This document shows, one piece after another, positions 55,563 through 64,000 of a stretch of 64,000 nucleotides of DNA (positions within the stretch are counted from its first letter, which is position 1; every line of letters starts with the position of its first letter). Source of the DNA: Tubulanus polymorphus (lineage: Eukaryota; Nemertea; Palaeonemertea; Tubulaniformes; Tubulanidae). A program made the position numbers and the translations under genes. A model generated the notes under the pieces. It did no database searches. It was not told the origin of the DNA and saw only the letters and a list, made by a program, of their open reading frames with translations. The DNA lies in assembly GCF_964204645.1 (NCBI RefSeq), contig NC_134027.1, forward strand, positions 15,240,485 to 15,304,484, given 5' to 3'.

Positions 55563-57760
55563 TTAAAGATATAAATAAATTTGAAATGCAAAATGTATGT
55601 CACTAAAGAGTTTATAGAGTTTAAAGAGTTTATATAAAGTTTATTCAAAAATTGTACATTCTTGTGTTCTTGTAAAAATATTTTTTTATAAGAGCATTTC
55701 GGAAATATTTGAGATAAAATCGATCGATATGGGACATCTATGAACTGGATGTCTTTGAATGTGTATACAACAAATTTCGTCAGCGTTTTGTCAGAGCAAT
55801 ACATTTGTCCTTGTACCTGATAGTAATACGGATGAGTTTTACTCAGGTTGAAAAAAGTTCCTGACTTCGAAAGATACGGCACTGTTGTTTCATCGATGTG
55901 ATAATTGCGAGCTGAGTATGGACATTTCACCTCGATTAGAGTGTCCCCATCAATAACGCCATCCGGACTAGCTGCAAGCATCGGTTTCTGTTTCGATACA
56001 AACAAGCCACATTTATCAACATTGAGTCCGGTCATTTTTTCGAATTTCCGAATAGCTATTTTTTCAAATTTCTTTCCATGCTGTAAAGCATTGCTATTTA
56101 TATCAGTTGAAGACATCATATTTTTCAATAATGCCTCCACGTCTCTCCGCTCAGTAATCTTACAAATAGTTCCGAAATTCGACGCAGTAATCCTCTTTTG
56201 GTGCTTGGCTTTCCATAATTTAGAATCACTCTGAGCCCTTGTATTCGTTTCGATTTCTGCAATTTCACAGTCCGTGATGGATGAAACCTGAAAAAAAACA
56301 AAATTATGTTACATGTGCATGTTCAATGTTTTAACAATGAAAAGCTGTAATTGAATGAAATATCACCTTGGATTTAACAAGAAAGTCTTCTTCCATTGAT
56401 AATTTGGAGTAGTCGTGATCCATCGTTATAGATTCGATATCAGCTGGTGGAAAAAGTTGCATTATAGGCCTCCTAGTTCCATCCTGAAATCAACAAAAGG
56501 ATTAACGTAAAAACAAACCTGAATATTTATAACCAAATTTCTCAATCGGTCAGTTTTTCCTGGAATACTTCTCCGTTTAATGGGGCATGGGTCATATATC
56601 AGGGTTTTCGACTTTCCTCTGACTTCTCCCAACTGTCTTGTTTTCACTGGACTGCCTTTATGCGGTTTAGACTGATGAAATTTCTGAAGCACCTTGAACA
56701 TAATAAATGATAATTAGATTTCAAAACTCATAAGGCACACACTGTTTCAGGGTATCTATGTCTGAACTCACTTGAGAACAGGTTACTTCAGTCAATATAG
56801 TCCCAGTTTTCTTAAAGGACGCTACACCGTATAAAACAGTCACAACATGTTTACAGTGTGCTGTAGGGCCTTGGCCTACAGCACACTCACATTGGTACTC
56901 CAATATCACACCGTCACTATTCAGACTGATGTCCACAACATAGGATGTAGCTTTCCCCATTTCCGCCCAAATGTTGCCTTTCACAAAGTTCTGGTTTCAT
57001 CATTATCATCGGCAGACCTGACATAGCCTAAATATCTGAAATATAATATGTAACCTTTTACATATGATATCACTTATTTCAATACTTTCTTTTGGCCTCG
57101 GCCTATCATAGATACTAACATTCAACATTACCTTTCGTTGTACAATTGTTCAACCTTTTCATCAATAACTTTGTCCCAGCAGGTTAAGTAATCGGTCAGT
57201 CGCTCAGTTGAAATCGGAGGGAATTTAACTCTTATTCCATCGTGAATATCCTTAAACTCCGATACATCAGGAATCTGCATATGGTATTCCACGGCAGGTT
57301 CAGCTGGCCTTGAATTTCTATCAGCAAATATCAAACTGAAATATTAAATACGAATATTAATTCAACATAAAAGGCTACATGCAGTTTTATTTACTGTATT
57401 GAAAGAACGAGGAACGGCCTGGCTCTGTCTGGCGCAGAGCCAAGACAATTTTGCTTCCAATATACTCTGATATACTACACGTATTAATTCGAACAAGTTT
57501 GTTTTTTCTAATCATTCATGTAGAAATAGGCCTTTCACGTGATACATAATTCCTAATCATGAACATCATAGTCATTAACGAGCAATATCGGACCCGATAT
57601 TAACCTCAAAGCAAACCCGGAAGTAAATTCAAAACTTAAAATATTACCGATCAACGAGACTTTTTTTCTTGCCTGACACCATCAATCCTCTCTCACGACA
57701 TTTATTTTTCAATTCTTGAAGTGTTAATGAACTATGTGGTGAAGTTTGACCACTTTCCAT
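55175..57760 (-). pseudogene. SAP - SWIM - YqaJ nuclease-like gene (spliced)
   Basis: Exons by splice sites, right to left: 57,760-57,648 (SAP-like start, SLTLQELKNKCRERGLMV), 57,335-57,132, ~57,038-56,775 with a SWIM zinc finger (YQCECAVGQGPTAHCKH), ~56,694-56,520 (VLQKFHQSKPHKGSPVK), ~56,484-56,368, and 56,287 onward with the YqaJ/lambda-exonuclease-like domain (GLFVSKQKPMLAASPDGVI, LIEVKCPYSARN, HPYYYQVQGQMYCS). These carry the D...ExK nuclease signature (SPDG and EVKC). A one-base loss near 56,995 breaks the frame before the SWIM part. The last exon lacks an early stop and runs to 55,175, antisense to the transposase; the native end is probably near 55,600. Confidence 0.75.
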
Positions 57761-59129
57761 TGCTATTTAGCGTAGTTTTAGTGTAATTTAATTTGCCTTT
57801 GAACTAGTGATAACTCGCTAGACAAAGCAACCGGATGTCTCCCTTGACAGTGGCGCCGCGAGTGGTAGTAGTTCTACTGGTTCCTCATTCCGCTGCTACT
57901 AAAATAATTAAGGGAAAGCCATAGAATGGCGTACGTTTCATTGGACTAGGTGCCATATACGTGCCGATTTCAAATGCTCATTGCTGGTGAGGATGTAATT
58001 ATTTCACTCATCCGCCATAATTATTGTTTCATTTTAATACCTGGTAATTGTTTTGATTGACATTGATTGAGGTGTAAGCGAATATTCACTTACACGAGGC
58101 CTCCATGTGCGCGTGGAGTGCAACACACACGCACACAAGCTCGTGCAGTACACTACTAATAAGGTTGATGCTGTAACGCGTGCACGTTTGACATGAAAAT
58201 AGGCTGAATAATCGTAGCAGATGAGCGCTGTGTTTTCTGTTCGATATAATTTGTAATAAATTGTAATTTCTTGTGACCTGAAATACTAAGCAGCAACGTA
58301 TAAGGTCTGTCGAGGTAAATTTCTGTATAACCCGACCAACCTTGAAAACCTTTTTCTGGGATTCATTGAAATAAATTTTATTATTGATATAAACGGCCGA
58401 CCGACCCACTGCTGACTATGAGCCACGTATGTTTGAATTCAAGTGTGCATCGTGTGAAAACATGCCTTGACATGTGGCCTAGTTTAAGTTTTCCAGGGAA
58501 CTGGCAGTGTTCCAATAAGCTGCCATTCATTCTAATAGTGACTATGTTAAAGCTGGTAACGTAAAAGCGCGCACATATTCAATGTAATGTTTCAATTTTA
58601 ACTCAGAGATGACGCTCTGGACGAAGTTATAATTTTAGAATAATTCTTGAAATCTACGCTATTAGACAAATTTCCCGTGCACAACCTAAATGAATTTATT
58701 TTTGCGATTTTGTTTCCATGTAAAAAAGCCCAAAGGTGAAAATTTTTTTTTTTGCCCAAAAATTTGGCAAAAAAAATTTCTACCTACCTACCGACTCATC
58801 CTGACAAGTTCAGTCGGTGGTGCGGCAAAAAGACAATTATTTTAGGATGGCCTTATTTGAATATTTTTTCATTTTGTGAAACATATTTTTTTGAAAATAT
58901 AAGATAGTTTCCCTGCTGCGCCTACCTGTACCCTACAAAATTTTGGACGTGGACCGTAAACAAATGTATATCTTTGGTCTTATTTGACTACAAAATAATT
59001 CTTTAAGAAAGATAACATACAATATAAACTTGTGGAACTTTGAAGTCATGAATTAAAAAGATTTTCCAAGCAATGCCCTTATTCCAAACAACCTCTAGCT
59101 TTCAAGGTAAACCACACTTTGCCCATGGG
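57761..59129. other. No recognisable gene
   Basis: Contains CA/AC-rich text near 58,110, a stretch at 58,450-58,600 related to 46,600-46,760, and a poly-T/A patch at ~58,743-58,780. No supported frame. Confidence 0.4.
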
Positions 59130-59625
59130 CAATTTATTTTAATTCTGCAGATCTTTTTCCCAACTCCTTTGCCCACTGTATTTGTTTTTCGGATCTAGGC
59201 TTCTTCTTAACATCATCACTCATTTAATTTACCTAATTTTTGTTCTGATTCAATATCTGTTTCGATATCTGATTTTATATCTTTATATACTATAGTTTTG
59301 ATATTAGAAAATGTTATTACTCCAGTAGAAATTAATGTCATTATTCCGCCTAATTGAAATGAAGCATATCCAACCCATTTTTGCAGTTCTGTCATAACTA
59401 ATATAATTTATGATTTATATAATTTATTTTCATCATCAACTGGTACTACCCGGTAACTTAATTTAGAATAACATTTTATAATACCATCCCAAATAGAGTC
59501 ATTTATTCTAGCTAATCTTGCTTCTTCATATATTTTGAAATGTTTGATTACTTTATCTGGTTTCATACTACTTTTGTCTATATAGGAGCAATTAAATTGT
59601 CCAGATAAGTCATTTCGGATCCTCG
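59130..59625 (-). pseudogene. Polinton accessory-gene fragments (E5)
   Basis: Minus-strand remains of two genes known from E3. The first (59,565-59,226) carries FKIYEEARLARINDSIW and MTELQKWVGYASFQLGG, with an internal stop. Its stop overlaps the start of the second (59,222-59,130), MSDDVKKKPRSEKQIQW. Its upstream end is joined at ~59,570 to a 45-bp piece (TTTGTCTATATAGGAGCAATTAAATTGTCC...) that in E3 lies at 22,462-22,515 downstream of these genes and in the other orientation, so the fragment is rearranged. Confidence 0.75.
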
Positions 59626-60889
59626 ATAATAAATCCTCAAACTGAAAATTAATCTAACAAAAAAAAACCAGTTGATTTCATAAACACATATATTTATTAT
59701 GCAAATTGTAGCGATCGAAGATATATTAATTGAGAACAATAGAAAAGCGGTCCAGTAGGACCGCTTATTGCGCAATACAGTTATATATTTATTCTGAAAA
59801 CTACAACATTCAAACACAGAACTGTAACCAATCAATACAGAACAGTCGTTTCCATCAACAACGACCAAAGATAGAATAATTGAGAACAATAGAAAAGCTG
59901 TCCTATAAGACCGCTTACTGCGCAATACACAGTTAACAGTAACCAATCAATACAGTATAGCTGCCACCATTAACAACGACCGAACGACGAATGTACGTGC
60001 AACTGCAATTCCGGCAAATATCATACATTGGAAGTCTATACAGTATGAGAAAACAGCTTCATTCTCTTGAGATGAAACATCCATAATTTCTGATTCCACA
60101 TCCATCTTCACTATCTTGATTCAATGGTCTTCATTTTTTTATCTAAAAGATATCTAGCGTAGAATATAATTAACTTGAAGTTGAACCAGGTTTATGCTTA
60201 AATTTAGCACGAGTCAAATCATTGCTCGTGAGTTTGAGAAGTGGCTCCACTTTATAACAGCTCGGAGTACTCCAAACTCACAGCGTTTTTGTTAAATATA
60301 GATTAATACACTTAAACTTATTTAAAGTAACCCCTTTCGGATTTCTTATACTCACAGCGTTGTTGTTAAATATGAATTACTGCATTTAAACATATTTGAA
60401 GGTTTTATATTTAGTAACCCCCCTTTCCCTACTTCATAATATCAACAAAAAACGGTACTTACATTTAGAACTGTAAACTGTTACTCCTAATTGTGTTTCG
60501 AGAGAGAAATCCTATGCGTCCTGTATATGCCGTCTGTTCGGTGTGGGTGCCGCGATCCAGTATGATGTAATGCGTCCGCGGTGTTTCATTATGTCTCAAT
60601 ACATCCAGGCACTGTCTGGTGCTATGGCAACGCTGGCAACAGGCGTTCTTTTATAATGAAATCAATTAATTCTTTACAATTGAATGCAAGCATCTGACAG
60701 ATGTTTCGGTAAACAAACTACAGCTATGCAATTGTATACAGGGAGTTATAGGCCAAGTGTTATCGGGCTCTTAATCTAAGCGCTTAAGATTCAACGTATT
60801 TTTCATTCTGTGTTGAATTCCGTAATTCAACAAATGTCTTTGCTTTACACAGCTGATCTTAATATAACTGTAAATCTCATTTTTCAGAT
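59626..60889. other. Region with tandem repeats, no gene
   Basis: 59,735-59,990 has two ~145-bp units (AATTGAGAACAATAGAAAAGC...GGACCGCTTA.TGCGCAATAC), each with a GCGGTCC-type hairpin. 60,275-60,425 has two ~85-bp units (TCACAGCGTT.TTGTTAAATAT...AGTAACCCC). The rest shows nothing definable. Confidence 0.6.
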
Positions 60890-61227
60890 TTAATCATATT
60901 TTCCTTCTTTTCAAGAGGTCTTAAATTCTTCCAATTCCAAATTAACTTTTTATTTTAATCATCATCCATATCAAATTTAGATATTGGTAACACATGATCA
61001 ATGTGAAAATAATCACTGTAATTATTTAGATTCATTTTATCGTCAAACTGATATACAATCCATGATTTTAAGAATTCATCTGAACAACCCAACAAATTAG
61101 ATAGTGTTTCTGAGTGTTTATCTTAACTGAATAAATGTGATAATCTAGAACCTATACATTTTCTCATTTTGATAATTTTTGTTATACTCATTATAATATT
61201 CTCTATTATTTGCTTGATATTGCTTAA
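60890..61227 (-). pseudogene. HNH endonuclease, C-terminal half (split by piggyBac)
   Basis: Minus-strand text carries the HNH core: WIVYQFDDKMNLNNYSDYF, HIDHVLPISKFDM and IWNWKNLRPLEKKEN. The conserved HIDH and the final Asn/His-type NLRPL segment fit the HNH nuclease type common in large DNA viruses, phages and related mobile elements. One frame change (~61,157) and two stops (~61,123 and ~60,957) break it. The upstream half continues at 63,822-64,000 beyond the piggyBac insertion. I infer it belongs to the E5 Polinton-type remnant, since the base composition matches, but direct linkage is not shown. Confidence 0.7.
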
Positions 61228-63821
61228 CCCTTTCACACTTTCATACATAATAATACGTACCATTTTTATTTTCTGTTCATGCTTTCATACGTGATATTAC
61301 GTACCTACACAGGGAAGCGAGGTTTTTGGTGGTAAAGTGTCATATCTACCTCGCGCGATGTTTCAAGGTCGTTGTTTTTATAAGATTGACATTTTTTCGT
61401 TTCTTCGGAGTTTACAGCGAGGTTACGAGTAGTTTTTTGTGAAAATAATGTCGAAAAGAACAGTTTCCCAAATACTGAACGATTCTATGTTTTGGGACGA
61501 TTCTTCTTGTGATGACAATCAGGCTAGAAGCAGTGACGACGATGGTTTTTCTGATGAAAATGTGAGTGAAACTGATAAACATTCTGTCAGTTCTGCTATT
61601 TCTGCTGCTGATGATACTTTGGAAGATGATGATGATGATGGGGACCAGAACAGTGATGATGGGTTTTCGTCAAGTGATGATGAACCATTACGTAGACTCG
61701 TTCCTGCAGTTAGGCCTAGGGCTAGAAACAACAAGCAATATCTTGCAAATATAGTCTGGGGAACAGACCTTCATGACCCTAAAGACATAAATTTTACAGT
61801 ACCACAGCCAGGTGTTTAAACGCAGCAACTGTTTCACGAAATACAGCTGTTGAAATCTTTCAACTGTTTTTCACGGAGTATTTGCTTGGTAATATTGTTA
61901 CGGAAACTAATCGATATGCTACCCAGTGTATGGCAAAGCCCCCCAAAGGTCAGAAACATTGCGAATGGCACGATCTTACTATTCCAGGACTCAAAACCTG
62001 GCTTGGACTATTGTTGAATATGGGTATTGTACAAAAAAGAGGTCAACTGAAAACGTACTGGTCGAGTGAATTTGTTACAATGATCCCTATGTTCTCAAAA
62101 ACAATGTCTGGTAAGCGTTTTATGAATATTCTCCGCTTCCTACACTTAGTCAATAATGAATCGGTTGAAATAGACAAAACAAATAAATTGTGGAAATGTG
62201 AACCTTTATTGAAATACCTGGTGAAACAATTCCAGAAAGCGTATATCCCACGTCGGGAGTTGGCAATGGATGAAACTATGGTCAAATTCAAAGGGAGATT
62301 AGGAATAAAACAATATATAAAAAATAAACCAACAAAATGGGGAATGAAGTTTTTCACCTTGGCTGAATCTACTAATGCATATGTATTGAATGTTGTACCG
62401 TACAGTGGTCAACGGGACGAGACTGATGTTGGGAAAACTACACAAGCTGTAATCGACGTATATGAACCATACTGGCATAAAGGGTATTGGTTGTTTACTG
62501 ACAATTACTAAACCAGTATTGAGCTTATGCTTGAACTAGAACCAAAAAGAATACTGTTATGTGGCACAGTGAATGCCAATAGAAAGGGTTTGCCTATAAA
62601 TATGTCAAAAACGTGTGCCGCAGTAAAAAAACTTGATCGTGGGGAAAGCATTACCCGTATGAGTGGTGAAATGATAGTTATTACCTGGAAGGACAAACGA
62701 GTTGTAAACCTATTATCAAATATCCCTGGCAGTAATGACAATACTAACATAGAGAGGGTGGGAAAAGGTGGAGATGCGAAAAATATTACCAAACCAAATG
62801 CCATCATTTTGTACAACAAATTCATGGGCGGGGTGGATCTCTCAGATCAACGGGATCTCTCAAATCATTGACGTGGTACCTGCAAATATTCTATCACATG
62901 TTTAGGCTGTCAGCAGTTCAGGCCTTTATTATTCATAGAGAATTGCACCCTGATTCAAAGAAATCACAACTTGAATTCTTTATTGAACTTGTCAAGGTTT
63001 GGTTGATGGACGTACTTATACTGGCAGGCAAGGTCGTCCATCCCAACAGTTCGAGGCTGCTAGATTCAATAGAAATCTTGTTCATGCCCCACTACGCCTA
63101 AACTCACAGTCAAAATGCAAGGTACATGTACGTCGGGTTAACACCCAGTTCATCTGCGAGGCTTGTGAAGTTAGAATGTGTCCATTCTCTTGTTTTCATA
63201 GATATCACTACATGGGCAAATATGAGTTTGATGATCCTGATAAAGTAGGTGCCAAAGTAGCAAGAAAGAAGCAGAGAAAGGTTTAGATATATATAAGTAC
63301 ATATATTTAGGTTTTTATTCAGTAATACAAGTATGTGAACAAGAATTTTCAACATATTCTAATGTTTAAGCTTTTTACTACAGTTTCACTATTCTGAGGT
63401 AGCACCCGCTACAGCCTGATAAAATCTGAATATATATTGAATTGATATATTATGTAATTGTATGTGTTATTTGAGGTTATAAGTCGAATAAAAAACAATA
63501 AACTTGTAAATTAAATGAATTCATACATTCAAAATAAACATTTTCAAATATGATCAAATATTTTGTTAAAAATTTTGATATTTTCACTTGGTTTCCATGG
63601 TAACTGAGGTGACTTTATTCCAAAATAAAACGGCTGAACCAAATATTCTGAGATGCATCTTGTAATTATCGACCAGAAAATATGTACTTTTATGGGACTA
63701 TCTCTTCAAAGTTGTGAGTTATCCAACTTTTCCTATCAGTGGTTTTAATTATTATCGCATACAAAAAACAATAGGAATCACAAAGGGGTCATTATGAAAA
63801 AAATATTTGAGTGAGAAAGGG
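61228..63821 (+). mobile_element. piggyBac-type transposon
   Basis: 2,594 bp with exact TTAA duplications (61,224-61,227; 63,822-63,825). Ends CCCTTTCACACTTTC and, read inwards from the right, CCCTTTCTCACTCAAA. It encodes one transposase reading frame with several lesions. It splits an HNH endonuclease gene whose halves flank it. From 63,287 to 63,821 the element has only 3' untranslated-type sequence. Confidence 0.92.
61448..63286 (+). pseudogene. piggyBac transposase, broken
   Basis: The N-terminus is acidic (long Asp/Glu runs, ~20-85) as in the family. Then comes the DDE core (DDE_Tnp_1_7): first Asp in AMDETMVKFKGR (~62,265), second in LFTDNY (~62,500), and FMGGVDLSDQ near 62,830 in the third catalytic region. 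The C-terminal Cys/His-rich domain (FICEACEVRMCPFSCFH) ends before a basic tail. Lesions: a frameshift near 61,817; a TAA directly after TDNY (62,509); a loss near 62,850 after DLSDQR; and a frameshift near 63,000. The start at 61,448 is the second Met of the frame. Length is otherwise near the usual ~600 residues. Confidence 0.9.
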
Positions 63822-64000
63822 TTAATCTTATCTTTGCGTGTTTCAGTATTATTTCTATAATTTTTTTTGTCACTTGTTTACTACAAGTTTTACAATAACT
63901 TTGCTTACCATCTTTCTGAGTTTTATGATTTTTATGATATATTCTGATAATGATTTATTTATTTTACACTTCCAACATTTCTTATAGTATATATTTATCG
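63822..64000 (-). pseudogene. HNH endonuclease, N-terminal half (split by piggyBac)
   Basis: Reads, through two frame changes, YYKKCWKCKINKSLSEY and DGKQSYCKTCSKQVTKK, a CxxC...CxxC zinc ribbon typical of the N-terminus of virus-type HNH proteins. The frame meets the TTAA at the piggyBac edge and continues on the other side at 61,227 with QANNREYYNEYNKNYQNEK. It is cut by the window end. Confidence 0.6.

Larger units (their letters stand above)
55062..57760. mobile_element. ISL2EU/IS4EU-like transposon remnant
   Basis: Two convergent genes: a truncated DDE_4-type transposase (plus) and a spliced SAP-SWIM-YqaJ nuclease-type gene (minus). That pair is the known gene content of ISL2EU (IS4EU) elements. 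Terminal repeats were not found; the transposase end is cut off at the E4 junction. Confidence 0.65.

Noticed and set aside
55175-55600. The full open C-terminal extension of the YqaJ gene as real protein
   Set aside because: It is antisense to the conserved transposase C-terminus; the open frame there is most simply a shadow.

Overview
The window looks like nuclear DNA of an invertebrate animal, probably marine: AT-rich, intron-bearing genes with GT..AG splice sites, many foldback/MITE-type repeats, tRNA-like repeats, a solo LTR, and at least five Maverick/Polinton-class elements or remnants. No rRNA, CRISPR or bacterial-type operon is visible. The species cannot be fixed from the sequence. 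Host gene content is very low; I support only one possible host exon, near 45.6 kb.

Layout. 1-3,362: right end of a Polinton (E1) with a broken protein-primed DNA polymerase B and a terminal hairpin. 3,363-11,005: no recognisable gene. 11,006-21,108: a 10.1-kb element (E2) with a 6-bp target duplication (TCCATA) and ~1.66-kb inverted arms that each carry the same three small genes. It has no polymerase, integrase or capsid gene. Its middle holds an unrelated intron-containing DDE-like transposon and an AT-rich palindromic repeat. 21,977-32,697: a complete-ended 10.7-kb Polinton (E3) with TSD ACAGTG and 345-bp inverted repeats. It carries two small Polinton proteins, packaging ATPase, chromodomain integrase, major capsid protein, a hydrophobic protein and PolB. 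PolB contains an intein with LAGLIDADG-type motifs at catalytic motif C. A 410-bp hairpin made of Polinton-type ends sits in the centre of E3, where the PolB C-terminus should be.

32,704-46,836: repeat-rich host-like sequence with foldbacks, a segmental duplication, a solo LTR, four copies (one inside E2) of a repeat with internal ~155-bp tandem units, and tandem hairpins. 47,127-55,061: a rearranged, decayed Polinton (E4) carrying three later insertions and a partial duplication of its capsid gene. 55,062-57,760: an ISL2EU/IS4EU-like transposon remnant with a DDE transposase fragment converging on a spliced SAP-SWIM-YqaJ gene. 59,130-59,640 and 60,890-64,000: Polinton-type gene fragments (E5) and an HNH endonuclease gene split by a piggyBac element with exact TTAA duplications (61,228-63,821).

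How the parts work together. In intact Polintons PolB replicates the element, the RVE integrase inserts it with 6-bp duplications, and the ATPase and capsid proteins build particles. Here every polymerase copy is broken, so the elements look like fossils. The integrase of E3 is the best-preserved gene. All Polinton-type ends (E1, E2, E3 and the 410-bp hairpin) share a paired GGTCGA-like motif, which suggests recognition by one machinery. E2 may therefore have been a satellite moved by Polinton enzymes.
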